Shown: piece by piece, positions 49,959-58,746 of the stretch
Layout of the letters: every line of letters starts with the position of its first letter
Numbering within the stretch: the stretch's first letter is position 1
NCBI GenBank assembly: GCA_002339015.1
Contig: DDJC01000020.1
Location: 1 to 64,000 of the forward strand
DNA length: 64,000 bases
DNA from: Burkholderiales bacterium UBA1834
GTDB lineage: Bacteria; Pseudomonadota; Gammaproteobacteria; Burkholderiales; Burkholderiaceae_C
Direction of reading: 5' to 3'
Notes under the pieces: model-generated
The model's database searches: none
The model's input: only the letters and a program-made list of their open reading frames with translations
Told to the model about the DNA's origin: nothing
Translations under genes and position numbers: made by a program

Positions 49959-50839
49959 CCGCTTGTCTGCGAGGCTTGCTGGCCGCAGCCCTGTTGTGGG
50001 CCGCTCAAGCATGGGCCGAACCCATCCGCATCACCGACCAGCGCGGCACGGTGGTCACGCTGGCCGCGCCCCCGCAACGCATCGTCAGCCTGCTGCCATC
50101 GCTGACCGAGGCCGTGTGTGTGCTGGGCGCGTGCAACAAGCTGGTGGCGACGGATCGCTGGTCCAACTGGCCCGCGTCGGTTCAACGCCTGCCCAAGGCG
50201 GGTGGTCTGGATGATGCCAATGTGGAGATGGTGATGGCGCAGCGGCCTGATCTGGTGCTGCTGTCGGCGTCTTCCCGTCTGGCCCAGCGGCTGCGTGGGC
50301 TGGGCTTGACCGTGGCCGAGCTGGACGCGCAGAACCTGGCACAACTGCATCAACTGCTCAACACCGTGGCTGCGCTGCTTGGGCACCCGGCCCTGGGTGA
50401 GCAGCATTGGCAGGCCTTGCAGGCGGAGGTTCGCCAGGCCCATGCGCTGGTGCCGCCTGCAGCGCAGGGCTCGCATGTGTATTTCGAGATCAGCAACACG
50501 CTGTACGCGGCGGGCGAGTCGTCGTACATCGGTGAGTTGCTGACACGTCTGGGCGCCCGCAATGTGGTGCCTGCAGCACTGGGGCCTTTCCCCCGGCTGG
50601 GGCCGGAGTTCATCGTGCGTGTGAACCCCGATGTGATCATCCTGGCCGCGGAGGACGCCCCGGGATTGCCCGGGCGCCCTGGCTGGAACCGGCTGCAGGC
50701 CATTCAGGCCGGGCGCGTGTGCGCCGTGCCTGCCGAGGCCTACGATGTGCTGTCACGGCCTGGCCCGCGGCTGGGGCAGGCTGCTCGTTTTCTGGCGCAG
50801 TGCCTCAAGGACACGGCCCCCAGGGGTCCTCGCTCATGA
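49955..50839 (+). CDS. btuF: Vitamin B12 ABC transporter substrate-binding protein BtuF
   Basis: A 294-aa periplasmic binding protein. Signal peptide LRGLLAAALLWAAQAWAEP; the fold begins PQRIVSLLPSLTEAVCVLGA and contains VEMVMAQRPDLVLLSASS and LTRLGARNVVP. It delivers B12 to BtuCD. The start is GTG at 49955, overlapping the cobU stop (GTGA); the frame from 49889 would extend into cobU. Its stop overlaps btuC. Confidence 0.9.
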   Translation: MTACLRGLLAAALLWAAQAWAEPIRITDQRGTVVTLAAPPQRIVSLLPSLTEAVCVLGACNKLVATDRWSNWPASVQRLPKAGGLDDANVEMVMAQRPDLVLLSASSRLAQRLRGLGLTVAELDAQNLAQLHQLLNTVAALLGHPALGEQHWQALQAEVRQAHALVPPAAQGSHVYFEISNTLYAAGESSYIGELLTRLGARNVVPAALGPFPRLGPEFIVRVNPDVIILAAEDAPGLPGRPGWNRLQAIQAGRVCAVPAEAYDVLSRPGPRLGQAARFLAQCLKDTAPRGPRS

Positions 50840-51831
50840 GTTCCGGGCATGCAACAGCGCGCTGGGGCGGTCTGTCGATCATCCTGGCGCTGACCATCTC
50901 CATGGCCGTGCTGGGCCTGGGGACGGGCAGCATCGGCTGGCAGGCGCCCTGGGCGCCCGACCCTGATGGCATGCTGGCCGGCATCCTTTGGGACATCCGT
51001 GCGCCGCGCACCCTGGGGGCCTGGCTGGTGGGGGCGCTGCTGGGCCTGGCGGGCGCCATCGCCCAGGGCCTGTTTCGCAATCCGTTGGCCGAGCCCTACC
51101 TGCTGGGCAGTGCGGCCGGCGCGGCCCTGTGCATGGCCGTGGTGTTGACGCTGGGCGTGCCGTGGCTGGCCAGCCAGGGTTGGTGGGCGCGCGTGGGTCT
51201 GACGGGCGCCGCCTTCGTCGGATCGGTCGGTGGGGTGATGCTGACCTTGCTGATGTCTCGCGGAGCCGCTCACACCATGCGCCTGCTGCTGGCCGGTGTG
51301 GTGGTGGGCGTGGTGCTGGGCGCGATGACGCAATTGCTGATGGTGTGGTCTGCCGAGGCGTGGCGCGTGATGCAGGCCTTCATGCTGGGCAGCACGGCGC
51401 TGTTGGGATGGCAGGCCTGCGGCGTGATGGCGGCGGTGCTGCTGTTGGCGTGGCCCGTGGCGCAGAGCCTGGCCAAGGTGCTCGATGCGCTCAGCCTGGG
51501 CGAGGACACGGCCCGTACGCTGGGCATCCCGTTGGGTTTGACCCGCGCGGTGCTGGTGGCGATACTGGCGCTGGCCACCGCAGCAGCCGTGGCCCAGGCA
51601 GGCTTGATCGCCTTTGTGGGCCTGGTGGCACCGCACTTGGTGCGGCCCTGGGCGGGAGCCCGGCATGCGCACATGCTGGTGGCCGCCACGGCGATGGGTG
51701 GCGGGCTGATGATGGCGGCGGATGTATTGGCACGTTGGCTGATCGCCCCGCAAGAGCTGCCGGTGGGTGTGCTGACGGCGGTGCTCGGTGGCGTCTACCT
51801 GTTGGTGCTGCTGCACCGGAGGCGCGCATGA
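50836..51831 (+). CDS. btuC: Vitamin B12 ABC transporter permease BtuC
   Basis: A 331-aa FecCD-family permease with about ten membrane helices. Family segments: IRAPRTLGAWLVGALLGLAG, QGLFRNPLAEPYLLGSAAGA, the coupling-helix region (GEDTARTLGIPLG), FVGLVAPHLVRPW and the closing QELPVGVLTAVLGGVYLL. It starts within the btuF stop (ATGA) and is overlapped by btuD, so the transporter is made as one unit. Confidence 0.93.
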   Translation: MSSGHATARWGGLSIILALTISMAVLGLGTGSIGWQAPWAPDPDGMLAGILWDIRAPRTLGAWLVGALLGLAGAIAQGLFRNPLAEPYLLGSAAGAALCMAVVLTLGVPWLASQGWWARVGLTGAAFVGSVGGVMLTLLMSRGAAHTMRLLLAGVVVGVVLGAMTQLLMVWSAEAWRVMQAFMLGSTALLGWQACGVMAAVLLLAWPVAQSLAKVLDALSLGEDTARTLGIPLGLTRAVLVAILALATAAAVAQAGLIAFVGLVAPHLVRPWAGARHAHMLVAATAMGGGLMMAADVLARWLIAPQELPVGVLTAVLGGVYLLVLLHRRRA

Positions 51832-52622
51832 ACATCCCAGCCGCAGCCCCAGTCATCGCGCTTCAGGCCAAAGGCCTGAGCGCTGCCCATGGCCGCCAGC
51901 CCGTGCTGCACGACCTGAGCCTGTCCGCCCATGCCGGCCAATGGCTGGCCATCGTGGGGCCCAATGGGGCAGGCAAATCGACCTTGCTGCGTTGTCTGGC
52001 GGGGCTGATGTCTCTGGCGGCTGGTCAGGTGCACCTGCAGGGCCGCCCGTGGTTCGACATGCCTGCCGCCGAGCGCGCACGCCAGTTGGCGTGGCTGGGG
52101 CAGGATGTGGCGGGCGATCCGGCCATGGCGGTGGCCGATGTGGTCGCACTGGGGCGTCTGCCCTACCAGGGATGGCTGGGCTGGCAAGGGGCTGAGGTGG
52201 GGGATCGTGCGGCTGTGGACCAGGCCCTGGCCGACACCGACATGGCCTGGGCACGCAAGCGCCCGCTGGGTGCCTTGTCCGGCGGTGAGCGCCAGCGGGT
52301 GATGCTGGCGCGCGCACTGGCTGTGCAGGCTCCGGTGCTGTTGCTCGACGAGCCGGTGTCCCACCTGGATGTGCCTCATCAGCGCCTGGTGGCCCAGGTG
52401 CTGCGCCGCGAGGCCGCGCAAGGCCGGTGCATCATCAGTGTGTTGCACGAGTTGCCGCTGGCCCTGGCCGCAGATCGCCTGGCGGTGATGAAGCAGGGAC
52501 GCCTGCTGGCCGAAGGGCGCACCGATGATCCTGCCGTGCACGGCGTGCTGGAGGACGTGTTCGACCAGGCTGTGGCCGTGACACAGCACGATGGCCGCTG
52601 GACCGCCTTGCCACGGTTTTAA
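51828..52622 (+). CDS. btuD: Vitamin B12 ABC transporter ATPase BtuD
   Basis: A 264-aa ATPase. Walker A GPNGAGKST, Q-loop region LAWLGQDV, signature LSGGERQRVMLARALA, Walker B LLLDEPVSHLD, and switch His in SVLHELPLA are all present. It overlaps btuC by four bases. cobO follows 42 bp later. Confidence 0.94.
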   Translation: MNIPAAAPVIALQAKGLSAAHGRQPVLHDLSLSAHAGQWLAIVGPNGAGKSTLLRCLAGLMSLAAGQVHLQGRPWFDMPAAERARQLAWLGQDVAGDPAMAVADVVALGRLPYQGWLGWQGAEVGDRAAVDQALADTDMAWARKRPLGALSGGERQRVMLARALAVQAPVLLLDEPVSHLDVPHQRLVAQVLRREAAQGRCIISVLHELPLALAADRLAVMKQGRLLAEGRTDDPAVHGVLEDVFDQAVAVTQHDGRWTALPRF

Positions 52623-52664
52623 GCGCCGGCCGGCGCTCATCTCATTCATACTTTCGAGACCCCC

Positions 52665-53234
52665 ATGGACCTGCAATCCCCGCCCACTGAAGCCCCGCAA
52701 CAGCCCGAACGCACCGAGCGACGCGGCCTGCTCATCGTCAACACGGGTGATGGCAAGGGCAAGAGCACGGCCGCCTTCGGCCTGGCGCTGCGCGCGCATG
52801 GCCGAGGCAAGGCCGTCAAGGTCTATCAGTTCATGAAGGTGCCCAGTGCCCGCTTTGGCGAGCACCGCGCCTTCGAGGCGCTGGGCGTGCCTGTGGAAGG
52901 GCTGGGCGATGGCTTCAGCTGGAAGAGCAAGGATCTGGAGCACTCGGCCGAACTGGCCCGTCAGGGCTGGGCCCGTGCCGCTGCGCTCATCAATGCCGGC
53001 GAGCACTTCCTGGTCGTGCTGGATGAAATCACCTACCCCTTGATTTACGGCTGGCTGCCGCTGGACGACGTGGTGCAGACGCTGAGCCAGCGGCCACGCG
53101 ACGTGCATGTGGTCCTGACCGGTCGCGATTGCCCGCCGGAAATCGTGGCCATTGCGGACACCGTCACCGAGATGCGCAAGGTCAAGCATGCCTATGAGGC
53201 AGGCATCCCCGCGCAGCGGGGCATCGAGGACTGA
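52665..53234 (+). CDS. cobO: Corrinoid adenosyltransferase CobO (BtuR type)
   Basis: A 189-aa ATP:co(I)rrinoid adenosyltransferase that forms the Co-adenosyl bond of coenzyme B12. P-loop NTGDGKGKSTAAFG; KVYQFMKVPSARFGEHRAFE; VVLDEITYPLIYGWLP and VHVVLTGRDCPPEIVAIADT are the CobA/CobO blocks. This makes the cofactor form needed by EutBC. cobQ follows 15 bp downstream. Confidence 0.95.
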   Translation: MDLQSPPTEAPQQPERTERRGLLIVNTGDGKGKSTAAFGLALRAHGRGKAVKVYQFMKVPSARFGEHRAFEALGVPVEGLGDGFSWKSKDLEHSAELARQGWARAAALINAGEHFLVVLDEITYPLIYGWLPLDDVVQTLSQRPRDVHVVLTGRDCPPEIVAIADTVTEMRKVKHAYEAGIPAQRGIED

Positions 53235-53249
53235 GGAGCGGACGCCCTC

Positions 53250-54782
53250 ATGACCGCCCGTGCGGTGATGGTGCTGGGCACCACCAGCGGAGCCGGCAAG
53301 AGCTGGCTGGCCACGGCTTTGTGCCGCTGGTATGCGCGGCAAGGCCTGCGCGTGGCGCCCTTCAAGGCACAGAACATGAGCAACAACGCGCGTGTCGTGC
53401 CTGGCCTGGATGGCCAGTTGGGCGAGATCGGCAGCGCGCAGTACTTTCAGGCCCTGGCTGCCCGTGCGCTGCCCGACGTGCGCATGAACCCTGTGTTGCT
53501 CAAGCCCGAGCAGGACACGGCCAGCCAGGTCATCGTGATGGGGCAGGTGCATGACGAGCTTCGTCGCGTACCCTGGCGCGAGCGCAGCAACCATGTGTGG
53601 CCCCATGCCCGTGCCGCGCTCGATGAGCTCATGGCCACGAACGACGTGGTGGTGATCGAAGGCGCAGGTTCTCCCGCCGAGATCAACCTGCACGCCAGCG
53701 ACTACGTCAACATGCGCACGGCGCTGCATGCCCAGGCCCGTTGCCTGCTGGTCACCGACATCGACCGCGGCGGCGCCTTCGCCCATCTCTACGGCACGCA
53801 CCAGTTGCTGCCTGAGCATGAGCGTGCACTGATCAAGGGCTTCGTGCTCAACCGCTTCCGGGGCGATGCCAGCCTGCTCGCGCCCGGGCCCGATCAATTG
53901 CAGTCCATGACCGGCGTGCCCACGCTGGCCGTGCTGCCCATGTGGCGCGGCCACGGTCTGCCCGAGGAAGACGGCGTGTTCGATGACCGTGCCACCGGTC
54001 CCGCCGTGAGCGATGCGGGTGTGCGCCGCATCGCTGTGCTGGCCTGTCCGCGCATCAGCAACCTTGACGAGTTCCAGCCACTGCGCAGCGCGCCCGGCGT
54101 GCGCCTGGTGTGGGCCAGGCATCCGCGTGATCTGGATGGCGCTGATTGGGTGATCCTGCCGGGCTCCAAGCACACCACGGCCGATCTGGCCTGGCTGCGG
54201 GCCCAGGGGCTGGACCGCGCCGTGATCGAGCATGCACGGCGGGGTGGGGCCGTGCTTGGCATCTGTGGCGGCCTGCAGATGCTGGGGCACAGCCTGAGCG
54301 ACCCCGATGGCGTGGAGGGCCGTGCTGGCGCCGTGGTGGAAGGCCTGGGCCTGCTGGATCTGCACACCCGTTTCGACGCGCACAAGCTGCTGCGTGAAAC
54401 CGGCGCCACTTTCAGCAATGCGGAGACCTTTGCCGCGCTCGATGCGTCTGCCGGCCCATGGCGGCCGCTGGCGGGTGTGCATGCGCTCGGCTACGAGATT
54501 CACCATGGCCGCACGGATACCCCGTCCGTGGCGACGCAGGCGGCTCCCTGGCTCAACCGCACCGCGGCTGTCCTGCACGATGCCGAAGGGCACCCGCTCG
54601 GCTGGTGCAAGGGCCAGGTGTTGGGTCTGTACCTGCACGGCCTGTTCGAAGACGATGCCGTGATGCGTGCCCTGTTCGGCGCGCAGGCCCCCTCGCTCGA
54701 CCGTGTCATGGACGGCCTGGCCGACTACATCGATCAATATTTCGCAGCCGGCGCCTTGGGCAGTCTGATCGACGGGGCCTGA
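53250..54782 (+). CDS. cobQ: Cobyric acid synthase CobQ
   Basis: A 510-aa enzyme that amidates four side chains of the corrin ring with glutamine. The N-terminal ATPase domain has TTSGAGKSWL and FKAQNMSNNARVV; middle NDVVVIEGAGSPAEINLH and DIDRGGAFAHLYGT; the C-terminal glutamine amidotransferase has LGICGGLQMLG (nucleophile Cys) and GYEIHHGRT. It works on adenosylcobyrinate diamide, so its presence without ring-building genes here means those are elsewhere or scavenged precursors are used. Confidence 0.95.
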   Translation: MTARAVMVLGTTSGAGKSWLATALCRWYARQGLRVAPFKAQNMSNNARVVPGLDGQLGEIGSAQYFQALAARALPDVRMNPVLLKPEQDTASQVIVMGQVHDELRRVPWRERSNHVWPHARAALDELMATNDVVVIEGAGSPAEINLHASDYVNMRTALHAQARCLLVTDIDRGGAFAHLYGTHQLLPEHERALIKGFVLNRFRGDASLLAPGPDQLQSMTGVPTLAVLPMWRGHGLPEEDGVFDDRATGPAVSDAGVRRIAVLACPRISNLDEFQPLRSAPGVRLVWARHPRDLDGADWVILPGSKHTTADLAWLRAQGLDRAVIEHARRGGAVLGICGGLQMLGHSLSDPDGVEGRAGAVVEGLGLLDLHTRFDAHKLLRETGATFSNAETFAALDASAGPWRPLAGVHALGYEIHHGRTDTPSVATQAAPWLNRTAAVLHDAEGHPLGWCKGQVLGLYLHGLFEDDAVMRALFGAQAPSLDRVMDGLADYIDQYFAAGALGSLIDGA

Positions 54783-54815
54783 AACCTTTTTCTATCTTCT
54801 TCCCGCTTCTTTCTC

Positions 54816-55868
54816 ATGCCCGAGCCTTCTGCCTTTTCCCTGCCTTCCGTCAACGATCTGCGCGATGCCGATCTGGTCCAGCGCCTGCGCCATCGCATCG
54901 ACGCCAAGACCAAGCCCCTGGGCTCGCTGGGCCGGTTGGAATCCTTGGCGCTGCAGCTCGGCTTGATCCTGGGCAGCGAGACACCCACCTTGTCGCGTGC
55001 CCAGGCGGTGGTGTTCGCGGGGGATCACGGCCTGGCGGCGCGCGGCGTGTCGGCCTTTCCCAGCGATGTGACCTGGCAGATGGTCGAGAACTTCCTGGCC
55101 GGTGGCGCGGCCATCAGCGTGCTGGCGCGTCAGCATGGCCTGGCGCTCACCGTGGTCGATGCCGGTGTGGCGTGCGACATCGACCCGCGTCAAGGCCTGC
55201 AGATCCGCAAGATCGCGCCTGGTACGGCGGATGCGTCGCAGGGCCCGGCCATGACGCTGGCGCAGTGCTACGCGGCGTTGGCGGCGGGTGCCGATGTGGT
55301 CAGGCAGTTGCCCGGCAATGCCTTGCTGCTGGGCGAGATGGGCATTGGCAACACCTCTGCGGCGGCCTTGCTGATGAGCCGTTTGACCAGCACACCGCTG
55401 GCCCAATGCGTGGGCCGTGGCACGGGCCTGGACGATGCCGGTGTAAAACGCAAGCTCTCCGTGCTTCGGCAGGCGCTTCAAGCCAATGCGGGCGCGACGC
55501 AGCCCCTGCAGGCTCTGGCCGCCCTGGGCGGCTTCGAGGTCGCGATGATGTGCGGTGCCGTGCTCGAAGCGGCCGCGCAGAACCGCGTGATCGTGGTCGA
55601 TGGCTTCATCACCACCAGCGCGGTGCTCGTGGCCCAGGCCCTGCAGCCGCTGGTGCTGCAGCGCTGCGTGTTCTCGCACCAGTCCGACGAATCCGGCCAT
55701 GCGCGCCTGCTGGCCTGGCTGGGGGCGGAACCGCTGCTGCACCTTGGCCTGCGCCTGGGTGAGGGCTCTGGCGCGGCCCTGGCCTGGCCGCTGATCGAGT
55801 CAGCGTGCCGTATCCTGCGCGAGATGGCCAGCTTCGCCGACGCCGGGGTGAGCGAGCGGCAGGCCTGA
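54816..55868 (+). CDS. cobT: NaMN:dimethylbenzimidazole phosphoribosyltransferase CobT
   Basis: A 350-aa enzyme activating the lower ligand of B12 to alpha-ribazole phosphate. Blocks: TKPLGSLGRLESLAL, VVFAGDHGLAARGVSAFP, LLLGEMGIGNTSAAALL, GGFEVAMMCGAVLEAA, VVDGFITTSAVLVAQAL and HQSDESGHARLL with the catalytic Glu. Length is typical. Confidence 0.95.
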   Translation: MPEPSAFSLPSVNDLRDADLVQRLRHRIDAKTKPLGSLGRLESLALQLGLILGSETPTLSRAQAVVFAGDHGLAARGVSAFPSDVTWQMVENFLAGGAAISVLARQHGLALTVVDAGVACDIDPRQGLQIRKIAPGTADASQGPAMTLAQCYAALAAGADVVRQLPGNALLLGEMGIGNTSAAALLMSRLTSTPLAQCVGRGTGLDDAGVKRKLSVLRQALQANAGATQPLQALAALGGFEVAMMCGAVLEAAAQNRVIVVDGFITTSAVLVAQALQPLVLQRCVFSHQSDESGHARLLAWLGAEPLLHLGLRLGEGSGAALAWPLIESACRILREMASFADAGVSERQA

Positions 55869-55890
55869 GTCCTGCCTACCTCACACAGCC

Positions 55891-56787
55891 ATGCTCCGCT
55901 CCATCGCATCACGCCTGCTCCTGGAACTGCGCCTGTTCTTCATCGCGCTGCAGTTCTTCACGCGCGTGCCGGTTCCGGGTTGGGTGGGCTTCAAGCCTGA
56001 ATGGCTGCAGGCCTGCGCGCGCTACTTCCCGCTGGTAGGGGCCTGCGTGGGCGTGGTCGGGGCCCTGGTGCTGGCCGCCGCCAGCCTGGCCTGGCCGCCC
56101 CTGGTGGCCGTGCTGCTGAGCATGGCGGCCACGGTGTGGATGACGGGCGGTTTCCATGAAGATGGCTGGGCCGACACCTGTGATGGCCTGGGCGGCGCCG
56201 TGAGCCGTGAGCGAGCGCTGCTCATCATGAAGGATTCGCGCCTGGGCAGTTATGGCGCCTTGGGCCTGGGGTTGATGCTGGGGCTCAAGGCCGCCGTGTT
56301 GACCAGCCTGCTGGCCCCGGTGCTGGGTGAACTCAACGAGGCCCAGAGCAGCCATGTGCACCAGGTGCTGCTGGGCTGGACGCTGATGGCCCTGGTCTGG
56401 AGCCACACCACCTCGCGCCTGGCGCCGGTGCTGCTGATCCGCTTGTTGCCTTATGCGGGCGATGTCGAGCACGCCAAGGCCAAGCCGCTGGCCACGGGTG
56501 TCTCCTGGGGCGGTGTGCTGGGGGCCGTGGCGGCTTGGGCAGTGGTCAGCCTGGCCCTGGTGGCCTGGGTGGGGCACATCGGCTGGCCGGTGCCCACCTT
56601 GTGGCAGGCCATGGGCTGGGCCACGTTGGCGGTGCTGCTGGGTACCTGGTGGCTGGTGCGCTGGCTGCGCAAGCGCCTGGGTGGCTACACGGGTGACACC
56701 TTGGGCGCGGCCCAGCAGGTCACCGAGGTGCTGAGCCTGCTGGCGTGGCTGGCCGTGGTGCACCCCGTCATGTGGGTGCGCTGGTGA
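55891..56787 (+). CDS. cobS: Adenosylcobinamide-GDP ribazoletransferase (cobalamin synthase) CobS
   Basis: A 298-aa inner-membrane enzyme that joins adenosylcobinamide-GDP with alpha-ribazole. Visible: FFIALQFFTRVPVPGW at the N-terminus, the metal-binding motif FHEDGWADTCDGLGG, RALLIMKDSRLGSYGALGLG, and several membrane helices. The cobC start overlaps its stop (GTGA). Confidence 0.94.
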   Translation: MLRSIASRLLLELRLFFIALQFFTRVPVPGWVGFKPEWLQACARYFPLVGACVGVVGALVLAAASLAWPPLVAVLLSMAATVWMTGGFHEDGWADTCDGLGGAVSRERALLIMKDSRLGSYGALGLGLMLGLKAAVLTSLLAPVLGELNEAQSSHVHQVLLGWTLMALVWSHTTSRLAPVLLIRLLPYAGDVEHAKAKPLATGVSWGGVLGAVAAWAVVSLALVAWVGHIGWPVPTLWQAMGWATLAVLLGTWWLVRWLRKRLGGYTGDTLGAAQQVTEVLSLLAWLAVVHPVMWVRW

Positions 56788-57341
56788 GGGCCTCTACGGA
56801 AGAGGCGGGTAACTGGTGGGCCTGGCGCCACCCCCGGGCCCAAGGTGCCGAAGGCCGCTGTATCGGCCACACCGATCTCGCCCTGGATCCGCGCAAGGCG
56901 CGCAGACTGGCAAGGCGCATTCGCCATGAGGCTGCACGCCATGGCATCCCCAAGGTGGTGTGCACCTCCGATCTGCGCCGCTGCCGTGATGTCGGCCGCC
57001 TGCTGCGCCGTTGGGGCTGGCGCCATGTGGTGATGCCTGAACTGCGCGAGGCTGATTTCGGTGAGTGGGATGGGCGCCTGTGGGCCGCCATTGGCCAGGC
57101 TCCGGTGGAAGCCTGGTGCATGGATTTTGCCGATCACGCGCCGGGCGGCGGTGAAAGCCTGCGTCAGGTGCTGGCGCGTGCTGCCACATGGGCGCCGCCT
57201 GTGCCAGCCGGTGCGCTGGTGGCCCACGGGGGCTGGATGCTGGCACGCCGATGGGTGGCGCAGCACGGCCCTGCACAATGCCCGGCCTCCGCCGCGCAAT
57301 GGCCCGCGCCGCCTCGCCATGGGCAGTGCTGGCGGTTCTGA
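56784..57341 (+). CDS. cobC: Alpha-ribazole phosphatase-like CobC (histidine phosphatase)
   Basis: A 185-aa histidine-phosphatase-superfamily protein completing nucleotide-loop assembly. The catalytic RH is kept in WAWRHPRAQGAEGRCIGHTD, but the usual RHG is RHP. Second-site residues TSDLRRC, LREADFGEWDG (Glu) and LVAHGGWM (His) are intact. The start is GTG 56784, overlapping cobS; the frame from 56745 lies inside cobS. It is the last gene of the operon. Confidence 0.85.
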   Translation: MRASTEEAGNWWAWRHPRAQGAEGRCIGHTDLALDPRKARRLARRIRHEAARHGIPKVVCTSDLRRCRDVGRLLRRWGWRHVVMPELREADFGEWDGRLWAAIGQAPVEAWCMDFADHAPGGGESLRQVLARAATWAPPVPAGALVAHGGWMLARRWVAQHGPAQCPASAAQWPAPPRHGQCWRF

Positions 57342-57411
57342 GTGGGCGAACCGGTGGGCTGATGACGAGCGCCTGTATCGCGTGCGTGCAGGGCGACAGC
57401 GATCGTGTGCT

Positions 57412-58746
57412 TCAGTCTCGCCAATCGCGACGCCGCACACCCGCCAGCCGCAGGTACAGCTTCGCCACCCAGTTCAGCGCTCCGCGCATCCAGCGTGTCG
57501 ATCGAGGCTGCGCCGCATCGCTCGAGCGTGGCACCTCCGCGCTGTCGGCAAAATCACGCGCCAGCGCGGCGCCCAGCGTCTTGGCAAAGCCCCGGTCACG
57601 CACGATCAGGTTGCCTTCCAGGTTGACCAGCATCGACAGCGGATCCAGGTTGGACGAGCCCACCGTGGCCCATTCGTCGTCCACGCACAGCACTTTGGCG
57701 TGCAGCCACGAGGGCTGATACTCGAAGATGCGCACGCCATGGGCCTGCAGCTCGTCGTACAGGGCACGTGCAGCGATGGCGGCGATCTTGTAGTCCACCT
57801 TGCCCTGTAGCAGCAACCGCACACGCACGCCCCGATCGGCTGCATGCTTGAGTGCACGCCGCAGCGCCCGGCCGGGGTAGAAGTAGGGCGTCACGATGTC
57901 CACGTTGGCACGTGCCTGCTGGATGGCCTGCAGCGAGGCCTGCTCGATGGTGCGGCGCTGGCGCAGGTTGTCGCGCAGTACAAAGGCTGCCCGCATGGGC
58001 AGGCGGATGCCCGCGCTGGCGCTGATCTGACCTTGCTCCACCGGCGGCAGGCGCAGGCGCGCCTGTTGCCAGACCCGGCGCAGCCGCTTCATGCGGCCAG
58101 GCACCTTCATCCACTCGATCAGGTCGTCGCGCCAGTCGCGGCCCAGCGTGGCGCGTGTCCACATGGCGCGGATGGTGTGCTGCACGGGCAGCGCGGCGGG
58201 GCCTTGCACCTGCACGGCGTAATCCAGGCGTGGCTGGGTGGTCCAGCCATGCACCAGGTCATGGCGGTCGTCGATCAGGTTGATGCCCCCCACGAAGCCC
58301 AGGTCCTCGTCGACCACGCACAGCTTGAGGTGCATGCGTCGCCAGTTGCGGCTGTTGAGCGCCGACAGCAGCCCGGCCACCGGGCGGTAGATCGCCAGCT
58401 GGATGCCTTGGTGGCGCAGGCTCTGCCAGAAGGCCGCCGGCACCTCGCGTGAGCCCACACCGTCCATCACCACCTGCACGGCCACGCCGCGGCGTACTGC
58501 GCGAGCCAGCGCGTCAAACACCAGGTCAGCCTGGCCGCCGGTGCCTGTCAGATAGTTGGCCAGCCAGACGCTCTCTTGCGCAGCATCGATGGCCTGCACC
58601 ATCGCCGGGAACAACTCGTCGCCGCCACGCAGCAAGGCCACGCGGTTGCCGCCGGTGAACACCGGCCTGCGCTGTGCGTACCAGGCCAGCGAGAGGGACT
58701 GCGTGGCATCGTCGCCGAAGCTCAGGTGCCTGGGGGGGCCCTGCAT
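57412..58746 (-). CDS. clsB: Cardiolipin synthase ClsB-like phospholipase D
   Basis: A 444-aa phospholipase D protein with two HKD motifs: HLKLCVVDEDLGFVGGIN and HAKVLCVDDEWATVGSSN. The layout (no N-terminal membrane helices, length about 410-440) fits ClsB, which makes cardiolipin from phosphatidylglycerol and another phospholipid. The start at 58746 overlaps the stop of the nuclease-family gene (ATGA); the frame reaching 58833 lies inside that gene. In E. coli clsB is likewise next to a nuclease-family gene (ybhP). Confidence 0.92.
   Translation of the reverse strand: MQGPPRHLSFGDDATQSLSLAWYAQRRPVFTGGNRVALLRGGDELFPAMVQAIDAAQESVWLANYLTGTGGQADLVFDALARAVRRGVAVQVVMDGVGSREVPAAFWQSLRHQGIQLAIYRPVAGLLSALNSRNWRRMHLKLCVVDEDLGFVGGINLIDDRHDLVHGWTTQPRLDYAVQVQGPAALPVQHTIRAMWTRATLGRDWRDDLIEWMKVPGRMKRLRRVWQQARLRLPPVEQGQISASAGIRLPMRAAFVLRDNLRQRRTIEQASLQAIQQARANVDIVTPYFYPGRALRRALKHAADRGVRVRLLLQGKVDYKIAAIAARALYDELQAHGVRIFEYQPSWLHAKVLCVDDEWATVGSSNLDPLSMLVNLEGNLIVRDRGFAKTLGAALARDFADSAEVPRSSDAAQPRSTRWMRGALNWVAKLYLRLAGVRRRDWRD

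Noticed and set aside
51795..54737. 980-codon minus-strand open frame across btuC-cobQ
   Set aside because: Antisense shadow over genes with clear motifs; composition typical of reverse-strand GC-rich frames.
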